Part shown: piece by piece, positions 42,807 to 52,517 of the stretch | Layout: every line of letters starts with the position of its first letter | How positions within the stretch are numbered: position 1 is the first letter of the stretch | DNA from: Chloroflexota bacterium | GTDB taxonomy: Bacteria; Chloroflexota; Dehalococcoidia; Tepidiformales; Tepidiformaceae | Assembly: GCA_026710655.1 (NCBI GenBank) | Contig: JAPOQN010000005.1 | Span: 62,001-126,000, forward strand | DNA length: 64,000 nt | Reading direction: 5' to 3' | Program-made: the position numbers and the translations under genes | The notes under the pieces: generated by a model | Seen by the model: the letters and a program-made list of their open reading frames with translations, nothing else | Databases searched by the model: none | What the model was told of the DNA's origin: nothing

Positions 42807-43220
42807 ATGACCAAGCAAGGCGTGGTGCCGGACAGCTTCAGCGAGCCTTTCTGGGACGCGGCGAATGAAGAGCGCCTCGTGATCCAGAACTGCCGGGACT
42901 GCGATCGGTTGCAGCATCCGCCGGCGGAGGCGTGCCGCGAGTGCGGCGCCGGCGATTCCCTCGAGTGGAAGCCCGTCAGCGGGCGCGGCACGATTTATAA
43001 CTACGGCGTCGTGCATGACTGTCCCGTGCGGCTGCTCCAGAAAGATCAGCCCTTCAACCTGGCCGTGATCACGCTGGACGACGATCCGGGCATCCAGATG
43101 TTTTCGCACCTTCCCGGCACGCCGGTGGACGACGTGCCTGTCGGCGCGGCCGTGGAGGTGATCTTCGAGCCCACGGCGAATGGTCAGCTTGTGCCCGAGT
43201 GGCGCGTGATTGCTGACTGA
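42807..43220 (+). CDS. DUF35 (Zn-ribbon plus OB-fold) acyl-CoA-associated protein
   Basis: A 137-residue protein with a rubredoxin-like zinc ribbon formed by CRDC and CREC (QNCRDCDRLQHPPAEACRECG, residues about 28-47) followed by an OB domain beginning EWKPVSGRGTIYNYGVVH. DUF35 proteins pair with thiolase-like partners to bind or transfer acyl groups, including steroid side-chain aldolases such as Ltp2. The thiolase-like partner follows 42 bases downstream (43263-44585). GGGGGGAACCG precedes the ATG. Confidence 0.88.
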   Translation: MTKQGVVPDSFSEPFWDAANEERLVIQNCRDCDRLQHPPAEACRECGAGDSLEWKPVSGRGTIYNYGVVHDCPVRLLQKDQPFNLAVITLDDDPGIQMFSHLPGTPVDDVPVGAAVEVIFEPTANGQLVPEWRVIAD

Positions 43221-43262
43221 TCCCGATCGACCTGACGGCCCGTACGGCAAGGAGTGCGCGAA

Positions 43263-44585
43263 ATGAACACACCAACTGCACCGGATGCGATGTACCGCAA
43301 CGACGAAGGGCTGGGCCTCTGGGAGCACCGTGGCAAAGTCGCCGCGGTCGGCGTTGGCCACGCGCCAACGGCCCGGCGCTGGGACGGCCGCCCCGAGACG
43401 TGCGTGGGCGCCATCAGTATCCAGGCGCTCAGGCAGGCCATCGACGACGCCGGGGTCGCACCCGAGCAGATCGATGGCCTGGTGGTCGTGCCCGTAACCA
43501 CGACCGGCGCGTTCTGGGAGGAGGGCAAGCCCCTTCCCATGGACGTGATCGAGAGCTTCCAGCAGACGGACGACCCGCTCGACGGCGTCGCGAAGCTCAG
43601 CGCCGAATGGCTGCTGGCGAACATGCCGGAACTCACCAACGTCAAGTTCACGATGTACGGCCCGGGCTGCATGTCGAACGCGCTCAATGTGGCGGCCCAG
43701 GCGGTGGGCGACGGTCTGACCCACACCTGCCTCGTCGTCAAGAGCTGGCACAACTTCGAGGGCCGCTACTACCAGAGTGGGGCCAACGCCGAGGAGGCCC
43801 TTCCCGGCACGGCCGCCATGACCCGGCTGTGGGGCGGTCCCGCTTCGTACGGCACGGCCCTGCAATTCGCGGAGTATTGCCGGAAGTACGGCAAGACCCA
43901 CGAAATGATGGCGCCGTTCATGGAGAATTCGCGTCGCAACGGGCTGATGTTCCCGGAGGGCTACTGGGCGCAGCACCGGCCCGAGGAACTGGGACGCGAG
44001 GACTATCTCGCGGCGCGCTGGATCGCGAAGCCGGCCAACCTGTTCGACAACGACATCCCCATCATGATGTCGGGCGCCTATCTCTTTTCCACGGCCGAGC
44101 GCGCGGCGGACATGAAACAGAAGCCGGTCTACATCCTCAATCACGCATCCAGCAACGCCCGGCCCCGCAGCCTGACTCCCACGCTCGATGAGGTTGAAGC
44201 GGAAACGGCGCGCACCGCGCGCAAGATCTACGAGGGCGCGGGGATAACGGCCGACGATCTCTCCTTCGAGAACATGTACGACGGCTTCTCCCTCTTCCAC
44301 CAGTTCCACCTGGAAGGCCTGGGCTATCGCGGGATCAAGTTCGGGGAAGCGCTGGACTTCTACCAGACCGACATCAGTATCGAAGGCCCCAACCCGGTTT
44401 CTCCCAGCGGGGGCAACGTCGGTAGTGGCCGCAGCCGGGTCTGGATGCACACGGATTGCATTCAACAGCTGCAGGGCCGCGCCGGCCCGAGACAGGTCAC
44501 CGGCGTCACGCCAGAGGTGGCGGTCTCGGGCGGGCCCATGCCCCTCGGGGGGAACTTCACCGTCTGGAGCGCCAGCCCCGACTAG
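43263..44585 (+). CDS. Thiolase-like protein (SCP-x/lipid-transfer type, possible aldolase)
   Basis: A 440-residue thiolase-fold protein that lacks full thiolase catalysis by sequence. The nucleophile block is MYGPGCMSNALNVAAQAV (C136), but the usual C-terminal His motif (GGGHP-x-G) is replaced by SPSGGNVGSGRSRVWMHTD. It ends with QLQGRAGPRQVTG as in SCP-x/Ltp2 proteins. Paired with DUF35 upstream, it most likely cleaves an aldol-type bond in a CoA-activated side chain, which is inference. The ATG at 43263 has AAGGAG about ten bases before it; a GTG at 43254 is less likely. Confidence 0.8.
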   Translation: MNTPTAPDAMYRNDEGLGLWEHRGKVAAVGVGHAPTARRWDGRPETCVGAISIQALRQAIDDAGVAPEQIDGLVVVPVTTTGAFWEEGKPLPMDVIESFQQTDDPLDGVAKLSAEWLLANMPELTNVKFTMYGPGCMSNALNVAAQAVGDGLTHTCLVVKSWHNFEGRYYQSGANAEEALPGTAAMTRLWGGPASYGTALQFAEYCRKYGKTHEMMAPFMENSRRNGLMFPEGYWAQHRPEELGREDYLAARWIAKPANLFDNDIPIMMSGAYLFSTAERAADMKQKPVYILNHASSNARPRSLTPTLDEVEAETARTARKIYEGAGITADDLSFENMYDGFSLFHQFHLEGLGYRGIKFGEALDFYQTDISIEGPNPVSPSGGNVGSGRSRVWMHTDCIQQLQGRAGPRQVTGVTPEVAVSGGPMPLGGNFTVWSASPD

Positions 44586-44605
44586 TCACGGACGAGGAGT
44601 AGCCC

Positions 44606-44959
44606 GTGGTTGTTCTGATCAGCTTCGATATCGACGGCACGCTGGACGTGGGGGACCCGCCTGGCCCCCTGACGATGGACATGGTCAGACGGGTACGCGA
44701 CAAGGGCTATCTGATCGGCAGCTGTTCCGATCGCACGCTCAGCGGCCAACGGGCTATCTGGGCCGCGCACGATATCGAGGTCGACTTTGTCGTCTCCAAG
44801 CACATGCTGCCGGACGTGAAAGCCCGGTTCGAGGCGGACGTGTATGTGCATATCGGCGACCGCGAGGACCTTGACCGCCGGTACGCGCTCGCAGCGGGAT
44901 TCGACTTCCTGTGGCCCGATGAAGCCGTGGCTCACTCGCACTTCCAGCCGGAGTCCTGA
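44606..44959 (+). CDS. HAD-like hydrolase, small
   Basis: A 117-residue HAD-fold protein. Motif I is ISFDIDGTLDVGDPPG (DxDGT), motif II is SCSDRT, and motif IV is DVYVHIGDRED. The cap is very small, and length is well under a typical HAD. The start GTG 44606 follows the thiolase stop by 20 bases, with GAGGAG between, so it may be co-transcribed. Phosphatase or a related hydrolase; substrate unknown. Confidence 0.75.
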   Translation: MVVLISFDIDGTLDVGDPPGPLTMDMVRRVRDKGYLIGSCSDRTLSGQRAIWAAHDIEVDFVVSKHMLPDVKARFEADVYVHIGDREDLDRRYALAAGFDFLWPDEAVAHSHFQPES

Positions 44960-45015
44960 CCGGCCGGCCGGCCGCGCCTCGGGGAGCCCGGCGGCCCGAA
45001 AGGGGGTCGCCGAGG

Positions 45016-45228
45016 CTACGACTTGTCCGGAATGGGGTCGTCCCAATCGATGCCGCACTTCGAGCACCATCGCCTGAGCCAGACATCTCCGGTCGCGTTT
45101 TCGTCGCCGAGCTCCGCGTGGATCTGGCCGCCGCATCGACACGGCCGGGGAAACGCGGTCCAGCAGCCACCGCAACGCGCATCGAGCGAATGCTCCTGGA
45201 GGAACTGGGGGTGCGTGGACAAGCTCAT
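45016..45228 (-). CDS. Small zinc-ribbon protein
   Basis: A 70-residue protein with paired cysteine motifs CGGC (residues about 19-22), CRC near 30, and CSKC near 55, enough for one or two zinc ribbons. It has no membrane segment. A GGGGAGG lies upstream of the ATG at 45228, which supports it as a real gene. Possibly a regulator or a metal-binding partner; no family is recognised. Confidence 0.65.
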   Translation of the reverse strand: MSLSTHPQFLQEHSLDARCGGCWTAFPRPCRCGGQIHAELGDENATGDVWLRRWCSKCGIDWDDPIPDKS

Positions 45229-45370
45229 CGCCGAACACCTCCCCGACCGCGGCGCGTCCGGGGCGCACAGTGTAGTACGCGGTCTCCGGCGGCCATGTTC
45301 CTACTGTCCATGACATCCTCGGGGTGACCTGGGGGCGTAGGCTGGACACCCGAGGTCAGGGGAGGTCGTC

Positions 45371-46780
45371 ATGGCGCAGGCTGCCGCCACGGGGTACGAC
45401 CCGCGGACATACGAGCCATTGACGTTCCACGACGCGGCGGGGCGGTTCCGAATGGGCGATGACACGCCCCGCGACTTCCTCGAGCGCTGCCTGGCGACGA
45501 TCGAGGAGCGGGAGCCGGTGGTCCAGGCCTTCGCCCACCTGGACCGGAACCAGGCCCGCGCCGCGGCTGACGCGAGCACGGAGCGCTGGGCCGCGGGGGA
45601 GCCACTGTCGCCCATCGACGGCATGCCGGTGGGGATTAAGGACCTGCTCGAAACGAAGGACATGCCAACCGAGTACGGCTGCGAGGCCTTCCGCGGGAAC
45701 TTCCCCCGGCGCGACAACGCGGCCGTCTGGGCGCTCCGGCAGGCGGGGGCGGTGATCCTCGGCAAGACCGTCACGGCGGAGCTCGGGGGCTCGCACCCCG
45801 GACCCACGACCAATCCGTTCGACCCGCGGCGGTCGCCCGGCGGGTCCTCGTCGGGTTCCGCAGCCGGAGTGGCGGCGCGCATGTTCCCGGCGGCGCTTGG
45901 CACGCAGGTCGGCGGTTCGATCATCAGGCCCGCCGGCTACTGCGGGAACGTCGCACTGAAGCCGACGCAGGGAGGCATCAACCGCGGCGAGCGGCAGACG
46001 ACGAGTATGAGCACGCACGGCGTCCATGCGGGCTGCATCGAGGACATGTGGCAGGTCGCCATCGAGATCGCGAAGCGCGCCGGAGGGGACCGGGGATGGC
46101 CCGGCTTGCAGGGGCCCTCCACTACCCCCGAGCCGCGCACACCAGAGCGACTGATCGTGCTGGAGACGCAGGGCTGGGATGACCTGGACGAAGGCAGCAA
46201 GGAGGGGTTCGCGGCGGTGCTCGCGCAGTTGCGCGAGCTCGGTATCCAGCTTCTGCGGCGACGGGACGACCCGCTGGTCGAGACGCTCGAGGGCGTCATC
46301 AGCAATGCCCGCGACGTGTGCAACACGATCACGGACTGGGAGAACCAGTGGGCCACGCGGAACCTCGTCGACCAGCACCCCGACGGGGTCAGCGAGCGGG
46401 CGAAGGCGGCCCTTGCTCACGCAGAAGCCATGTCGGTGGACGACTACCGGGCGGCACTGATCGTGCGTGAGGTCGCCCAGGAGGCGCACGCGGCCCTGGC
46501 AGGGTCCGCCGACGCCATCATCACGCTCTCGTGTCCGGGCCCGGCCCACGTCTGGCTCGGCGACGAGCCGGGGGCTCCGCTTGCCCCCCGGCCGACCGGC
46601 GACCCGGTGTTCAACTTCCCCAGCTCGATGCTGTTCGCCCCGGCCGTGAGCATGCCGCTCATGAGCGTCGGAGGCATGCCCGTCGGCGTACAGGTCTTCG
46701 GCCAGCCGCACGAGGATGCCGGGATGACGGCGATCGCGCGCTGGCTACTCGGAGCGGTCGAACCGGTCGTGGTCGGCTAG
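45371..46780 (+). CDS. Amidase signature-family hydrolase
   Basis: A 469-residue serine hydrolase of the amidase signature family. The triad is Lys90 (PVGIKDLLETKD), cis-Ser in SPGGSSSGSAAGVAAR (about residue 160) and nucleophile Ser183 in LGTQVGGSIIRPAGYCGN. It would cleave an amide such as a substrate nitrile degradation product, or a glutamyl amide. The start has AGGGGAGG nearby. It is followed on the opposite strand by the epoxide hydrolase gene. Confidence 0.92.
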   Translation: MAQAAATGYDPRTYEPLTFHDAAGRFRMGDDTPRDFLERCLATIEEREPVVQAFAHLDRNQARAAADASTERWAAGEPLSPIDGMPVGIKDLLETKDMPTEYGCEAFRGNFPRRDNAAVWALRQAGAVILGKTVTAELGGSHPGPTTNPFDPRRSPGGSSSGSAAGVAARMFPAALGTQVGGSIIRPAGYCGNVALKPTQGGINRGERQTTSMSTHGVHAGCIEDMWQVAIEIAKRAGGDRGWPGLQGPSTTPEPRTPERLIVLETQGWDDLDEGSKEGFAAVLAQLRELGIQLLRRRDDPLVETLEGVISNARDVCNTITDWENQWATRNLVDQHPDGVSERAKAALAHAEAMSVDDYRAALIVREVAQEAHAALAGSADAIITLSCPGPAHVWLGDEPGAPLAPRPTGDPVFNFPSSMLFAPAVSMPLMSVGGMPVGVQVFGQPHEDAGMTAIARWLLGAVEPVVVG

Positions 46781-46826
46781 CGCTGCATCCCTCGTCGCGA
46801 CTCCTGGCCGGCTGGGCCGTAACCCC

Positions 46827-48053
46827 TCAGCGCAGGGGGCGGAAGAACTGAACGAGGTCCTCCACAAACAGGTCCGGCTCCTCTGCCGCGGGGAAGTGAC
46901 CGCCACGCTCCTGCTTGCCCCAGTGGGCGAGGTTGTTGTTCGCCTCGACCATCTTGCGGGGGGCGAACACCATCTCGCGGGGAAAGCCGGGGACGCCGAC
47001 CGGGACTTCGATGGCGGGAGTGCGCTCGTGCGCGCGGTCCCAGGGTGTGCGAAAGACGTGCCAGTACCATCGCGCGGACGTGACGTAGCTCTCGGTGAAC
47101 CAGTAGATGCTCACGAGATCGAGCAGGAACTTCCGTGACGGCACCTTCTCGATGCCGCCGCGATTGTCGCTCCAGTTGTAGCGCTTCTCGATGAGCCAGG
47201 CGGCGAGTCCGACCGGGGAGTCGTGGAGGGCGTAGGCGAACGTCTGCGGATCGGTCGTGTGCACGGCGACGTGGGCGAGGGCGGTGGTCCAGCGGTCGTC
47301 CATCATGTCCCACGACCACTGCTCGTCAGGCTCGAAGTCGTCCCGGCTCAGCCGTGACGTTGGTCCGTCAAGGGTCCGCCGCAAGCCAAGGAGGCTGCCG
47401 GGCTCCTGGTTGCCGGTGCCGGAACCTCCTGCGCCTCCCAGCATCGGGGCGATACTGACGTGGATGCCGACGACGCGGTCGCCGTACTTGTGGCCGAGCT
47501 GGGCGCTGATCCCGGCACCGAAGTCGCCTCCCGCCGCGGCGAAACGGTCGTAGCCGAGCACGTCCGTCATGAGCGTGGCCCAGAGGTCGGCCGTCCACTG
47601 CGTCTGGACGCCATCGACCGTGAGGGGCGTGGAGAAGCCGAAGCCGGGAAGGGAGGGCGCGATCACATCGAAGGAGTCGGCCGGATCTCCGCCAAAAGCG
47701 GCGGGGTCCGTGAGCCTGCGCATCGCTTCCTTCCAGTCCCAGAAGGTCCACGGCCAGCCGTGCGTGAGGATGATGGGAAGGGGGTTCGGCCCCTTCCCCC
47801 GCTCGTACAGGAAGTGAATCGGGATCCCGTCCAGGTCGACGCGGTAGTTGCCGAAGCTGTTGATCTCGGCCTCGGTCTCGCGCCAGTCGTACTCCTTCCA
47901 CGACTCCACGAATGACTCCAGGTACGTGCGCGGCACTCCGTAGCGCCAGTCCTCGTTGTTGAAGTCGGCGGGCCAGCGGATGCGTCGCAGGCGGGCCTGA
48001 AGGTCGTCTATCGCCTCGTCCGGGATTGCGACCGTGAACGTCTCAAGCGCCAT
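46827..48053 (-). CDS. Epoxide hydrolase (EHN-domain)
   Basis: A 408-residue alpha/beta hydrolase. The N-terminal EHN domain is typical of microsomal-type epoxide hydrolases. HGWPW spans residues 98-102 (oxyanion), the nucleophile is Asp177 in GGDFGAG, and the last quarter has GGHFPAAEEPD with the base His. It would open an epoxide made by P450 or dioxygenase action to a diol. The ATG follows the convergent dehydrogenase gene on the same strand by 15 bases. Confidence 0.92.
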   Translation of the reverse strand: MALETFTVAIPDEAIDDLQARLRRIRWPADFNNEDWRYGVPRTYLESFVESWKEYDWRETEAEINSFGNYRVDLDGIPIHFLYERGKGPNPLPIILTHGWPWTFWDWKEAMRRLTDPAAFGGDPADSFDVIAPSLPGFGFSTPLTVDGVQTQWTADLWATLMTDVLGYDRFAAAGGDFGAGISAQLGHKYGDRVVGIHVSIAPMLGGAGGSGTGNQEPGSLLGLRRTLDGPTSRLSRDDFEPDEQWSWDMMDDRWTTALAHVAVHTTDPQTFAYALHDSPVGLAAWLIEKRYNWSDNRGGIEKVPSRKFLLDLVSIYWFTESYVTSARWYWHVFRTPWDRAHERTPAIEVPVGVPGFPREMVFAPRKMVEANNNLAHWGKQERGGHFPAAEEPDLFVEDLVQFFRPLR

Positions 48054-48068
48054 ACCGTCTCTCCTGAC

Positions 48069-49121
48069 TTAACCGTCGCTCGCGTCGACAGCGGAACTGA
48101 CGAGAACCTTGCAGTCGGCCTGCGCGCCGCCGGCCATCCGGTCGAACTCGGCCGGCAGGTCCCCGAGGTCCACGGTGCGCGACACCAGCGGGGTCGTGTC
48201 GACGGCACCGCTGCTGAAGGCGGCGAGCGTCTCCTCGAACTCGGCGCGGGTATAGGCGACCGAGAACGTGATGGTGAGCGCCTTGTTGATCCCGACGAAG
48301 GGGAGGAAGCGGTCTTCTTCCATGCAGACGCCGACAACGATGACCCTGCCGGCGGGCCTCACGGCGTCCATGGCCTGGCGGATGATGCCGGGGATGCCGA
48401 CGCAGTCGAAGACGACGTCCGGGCCCGCACCGAATGCGGCTTCGAGGTCGGATGCGAAGGCGGGGTCGGAGGGGTCGAGGACGAGATCGGCGCCGAGGTC
48501 GGCAGCAAGCTCGCGACGCTCGGCCACAGGGTCGCTGATGGCGACGAGTTCGACGCCGTCGTGCTTCAGCCACAGCAGCGCCATGAGCCCGATCGGACCG
48601 GCGCCCATGATGAGCGCGCGCTCGCCCTTCTCGATTTTGGCCTCGTGGGTGGCGTGGCGCGCGACGGAGCAGGGCTCAGTGGTGGCACCTACCTCGACGC
48701 TGATGTTGTCGGGGACGGCGAGAAGGACCGGCTCCCAGAGCACCATGTGGTCGGCGAAGGCGCCGTTAAGTTCGGAGCTGTAGGCGCTCGCCATGCGCGG
48801 GGGGAGGGGGCGCGCGGTCTCCCGGGGGGGCGCCTTGACGACGCGGTCGCCGGGGGACCACTCGGCAACGTCAGGCCCAACCTCGACGACCTCGGCGACG
48901 AACTCGTGGCCCATGACCACGCCCTGCGTCAGGTCCACCTTTGCGTACCAGGAGGTCGGTCCCGTCTCCGCCATCATGGCCTCAAGGTGGCTTGCCGCGT
49001 GAATGTCGGAGCCGCAGATTCCCGCCGCCAGCACCCGCACGAGCACCTCACCGGAGCCAGGAGTTGGGCGGGGCCATTCCTCCACCGTCAGGGAAGTGCC
49101 TCTCAATACCATTGCCTGCAT
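48069..49121 (-). CDS. Zinc-binding alcohol dehydrogenase-like protein
   Basis: A 350-residue MDR dehydrogenase. Catalytic zinc ligands appear as GICGSDIH and GHEFVAEVVEVG; the structural-zinc cysteine cluster is absent, with RETARPLPPRMASAYS in its place. NAD(P)-binding is LIMGAGPIGLMALLWLKHDG. It would oxidise an alcohol or diol. It lies upstream of the epoxide hydrolase on the same strand, so epoxide to diol to ketone is a plausible shared pathway. The start at 49121 may instead be the ATG at 49112. Confidence 0.9.
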   Translation of the reverse strand: MQAMVLRGTSLTVEEWPRPTPGSGEVLVRVLAAGICGSDIHAASHLEAMMAETGPTSWYAKVDLTQGVVMGHEFVAEVVEVGPDVAEWSPGDRVVKAPPRETARPLPPRMASAYSSELNGAFADHMVLWEPVLLAVPDNISVEVGATTEPCSVARHATHEAKIEKGERALIMGAGPIGLMALLWLKHDGVELVAISDPVAERRELAADLGADLVLDPSDPAFASDLEAAFGAGPDVVFDCVGIPGIIRQAMDAVRPAGRVIVVGVCMEEDRFLPFVGINKALTITFSVAYTRAEFEETLAAFSSGAVDTTPLVSRTVDLGDLPAEFDRMAGGAQADCKVLVSSAVDASDG

Positions 49122-49264
49122 GTTGTCGAGACCTCCTCAGTCGCGCCGCGGTTGGACCGGGCGGTAAGCCTAGTCCCTTCGCGAAGGGCGTGTGGATGAG
49201 GGGTGGGCGCAGCCATCCGGGCAGGCGCGCCAGCCAGTAGACTGCGCGCACTCTGGGAGGGCGC

Positions 49265-50497
49265 GTGACGACCGACCTGTTCAGCAACCCGAAGCGGTTC
49301 GGAGACATGACCTCGTGGCGCGAAGAGGCGCTCGCGCTTCACGCCAGGGGCGTGTTCCACGCGATCGAAGCCGAGGGCTTCGGTTCCTTCCGGGCGGTCA
49401 TCGGCCGGGAGGAGATCCTCGAGATCGAGGCCCAGCCCGATCTGTTCACGAATGGCCCCGAACCGATCCTGACGCTCGATGCGATCCTGGAGATGCGGAC
49501 GCAGGGGGGACCACGGGCGAAGACGCTCATCCACATGGACGATCCAGAGCACCGCAAGTACCGCATGCTCACCAACGACTGGTTCAAGCCCGGAAGCGTG
49601 CGCCAGCTGCAGCCGCGGCTGGATGAGTTGAGCCGAAAGGCTCTCGCGACGCTGGAGGAAGGCGGCGGCGAGATCGACTTCAACACGGAAGTCGCCCTGC
49701 CCTTCCCCCTTGAGGTGATCCTCGCGATTCTGGGGCTGCCGGAAGAGGACTACCCCCGAATGCTCCAGCTCACCCAGGAGATGTTCGGCGCCAGCGATCC
49801 CGACCTCGTTCCGAAGGATCGCGACCCGGAGGACGTCCTGGCGGTCCTGCGGGACTTCTTCCAGTATTTCGCCACCCTGAGCGCAAACCGCCGGGCGAAC
49901 CCGACCGACGACCTCGCCACTTGCATCGCCAACGGCCTCATCGACGGCGCACCCATGCCGGACCTGGAGACGATGGGGTACTACCTGATCGTGGCCACCG
50001 CCGGCCACGACACGACGTCCGCCTCGATAGCCGAGGGGATGCGCCTCCTCGCGGAGAACCCTGACCAGCTGGCGCTCCTCAGGAGCAAGCCGGAGCTCAT
50101 ACCGAACGCCGTCGAGGAGCTGGTGCGCGTCGCCTCGCCGGTACGGCACTTCATGCGCACCGCCCAGGACGACACGGAAATAGCAGGGGAGCCAATCGCG
50201 AAGGGGGAGTGGCTGATGCTGTCGTACGCCGCCGCCAACCTGGATCCGCGCGCGTTCGAGGACCCGCTGCGGTTCGATGTGGCGCGGGAGAGTGCGGACC
50301 GCCAGATCGCCTTCGGCTATGGCATCCACTACTGCCTCGGCGCACACCTCGCGCGGCTCGAAATGGAGACGCTGTTCGGCTACCTGCTGCCGAGGATCGA
50401 GTCGGTCGAGCTGGCGGGCGAGGTCACAACCTCGACGGCCACGTTCGTGAGCGGCATCAAGAGCCTGCCGATCCGTTACACATTAACTGCCGCGTAG
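49265..50497 (+). CDS. Cytochrome P450
   Basis: A 410-residue P450 with I-helix IVATAGHDTTSASIAEG, K-helix EELVRVASP and haem loop FGYGIHYCLGAHLARLEME (axial C357), the standard class I bacterial pattern. It differs in sequence from the four in the 12-20 kb block. The start is GTG 49265. It precedes the dienoyl-CoA reductase-like gene at 50517 by 19 bases. No ferredoxin adjoins it. Confidence 0.95.
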   Translation: MTTDLFSNPKRFGDMTSWREEALALHARGVFHAIEAEGFGSFRAVIGREEILEIEAQPDLFTNGPEPILTLDAILEMRTQGGPRAKTLIHMDDPEHRKYRMLTNDWFKPGSVRQLQPRLDELSRKALATLEEGGGEIDFNTEVALPFPLEVILAILGLPEEDYPRMLQLTQEMFGASDPDLVPKDRDPEDVLAVLRDFFQYFATLSANRRANPTDDLATCIANGLIDGAPMPDLETMGYYLIVATAGHDTTSASIAEGMRLLAENPDQLALLRSKPELIPNAVEELVRVASPVRHFMRTAQDDTEIAGEPIAKGEWLMLSYAAANLDPRAFEDPLRFDVARESADRQIAFGYGIHYCLGAHLARLEMETLFGYLLPRIESVELAGEVTTSTATFVSGIKSLPIRYTLTAA

Positions 50498-50516
50498 GTC
50501 CCACAGGGAGGGCGAG

Positions 50517-52471
50517 ATGTACGAGAAGCTGTTCGAGCCGATCACTGTCGGCGGGGTCACCATCAAGAACCGGATCGTGCGCTCGCCGCACGGCACGGGC
50601 CTCTTTGGCGACGACTTCATCGCCTACCACGTGGCGCGGGCGAAGGGCGGGGTGGGCATGTCCACCGTGTCCGCCACGAGCGTCCACCCCAACGCCCCGG
50701 GGGCGATCGCCCTCTGGGACGACAGCTGCAAGCCGTACCTGTCGAAGCTGGCGAACGCCGTGCACGAGCACGGCATGAAGATGTTCCACCAGATCTATCA
50801 CCGGGGGCGTCGCAGGGGGAGATGGTCGGGGGGGCGGAGGCCTGGTCGGCCAGCGAGATTCCGAACTTCCTGGGCGGCGCGGTGGTGCCCCTCGCCATCA
50901 GCAAGGGGCAGATCGACGACCTCGTGGAGCACTACGCCAACGCGGCCAGGCGCATCTACGAAGCGGGTCTCGACGGCGTCGACATCCACGCATCGAGTGG
51001 GTACCTGGTACACGAGTTCCTCTCGCCGGCACTCAACCAGCGCGACGACGAGTACGGCGGTTCACCGGAGAACCGGATGCGGCTCCTGCTCGAGATCATC
51101 GACGCCATTCGCGGGGAAGTCGGTGAGGGCGACTTCGCGGTGGGGGTGCGCCTGCCGAACGAGGACTACGTGCCCGGCGGGCTCACCGCGGACCTGAACC
51201 GCCAGATCGCCGAGACCGTCGACCCGCTCGTCGACTACGTCTCACTGCACATGGGCTCGTACTGGCGCTTCCACAAGCTGATCGCGCCGACGGACGACCC
51301 GCTGGGCGTGGAGATGTCGCCGAACGCGACGATTCGCCCCGTGATCACAAAGCCGAGCATCGTTGTCGGGCGCATCCTGACGATGGACCACGCCCACGCG
51401 CTCGTGGATTCGGGGCAGGCAGACATGGTGTCGATGGTGCGAGCGCTGATCGCCGATCCGGAGCTGGTCAACAAGGCGCATCGCGGTGACGAGGACCTGA
51501 TCCGGCCCTGCATCGGAACGAACATGGGGTGTGTCGGGCGGCTCATGAGCGGCCAGGGATTGAGCTGCGTCGTCAACGTCGCCGCCGGCCAGGAGGCGAC
51601 GGTTACGCAGGAGCCCGAGATTCCCGCGGAGGAGTCGAAGCGGGTTCTCGTGGTCGGGGGCGGCCCGGCGGGGATGGAGTTTGCGCGGACGGCGGCCATT
51701 CGCGGGCACCACGTGCAGCTGCACGAGGCGACGCAGAAGCTGGGCGGCCAGGTCAACATCGCGGCGAGCGCTCCCAGGCGGGGCGACGTGGGCGCCATCA
51801 CCCACTGGCTGGGCGAGGAGCTGAAGCGCCTGCACGTGGACGTACACCTGAACTCGCTGGTGGACCTCGAGACAGTCATGGAGGCAGATGCGGACGTGGT
51901 GGCGCTGGCCACGGGCGGCAGTCCGCGGGCGGATGGGTTCCAGGTCTCGACCCCGTCGGTCCCGCTCCCGGGCCACGACCTCCCGCACGTGTACAACGCG
52001 CAGGACCTGATGGGATACGGCGATCCGGTCAACATCCAGGGGCCGGCGGTCGTGTTCGACGACACGGGCTCGTTCGAGGCGATCTCGGCCGCGGACGTGC
52101 TGCTGGAGGCGGGCGTTCAGGTGACGCTGGTCTCGCGCCTGAAGGACCTGGGCGAGAACCTGCCCTACCCGCCGGTGACCGTAGGCGCGGCGCGCGAGCG
52201 GCTGATGTCGGGGGACTTCGACCTGATCGGGGGGCACTACCTGCGCGAGATCCGTCCGGGCGAGGTCGATATCGGCGTCCTGCACACGGACCGCGTGCGC
52301 ACGATCCCGGCCAACACGGTGATCATGGTGACCCACCACGAACCCAACCGGTATCTCGCCGACGAGCTCGAGGCAGAGGGCATCGAAGTACACGCGATCG
52401 GCGACGCACAGGGTCGCAACAGCATCCGCAACGCGATCCACGAAGGGGCGTTCCTGGGGAGGAAGGTGTAG
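50517..52471 (+). pseudogene. NADH:flavin oxidoreductase/2,4-dienoyl-CoA reductase-like gene with one-base frameshift
   Basis: Old Yellow Enzyme/dienoyl-CoA reductase of about 650 residues. The first part reads MYEKLFEPITVGGVTIKNRI... to HQIYHRGRRR, then leaves the frame; the second begins MVGGAEAWSASEIPNF and continues with IHASSGYLVHEFLSPALNQRDDEYGGS (FMN barrel active-site block) and, later, VLVVGGGPAGMEFARTAAIRG (FAD/NAD domain). Restoring one C near 50812 makes a continuous HRGRRQGEMVGG sequence. The Fe-S cysteine cluster region is partly readable (CIGTNMGC). Either a true mutation or an assembly error. Confidence 0.85.
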
Positions 52472-52517
52472 CCGGGTCAGCGGCGATGCCGCCGACAGCG
52501 GGAGCACCACGAAGCCC

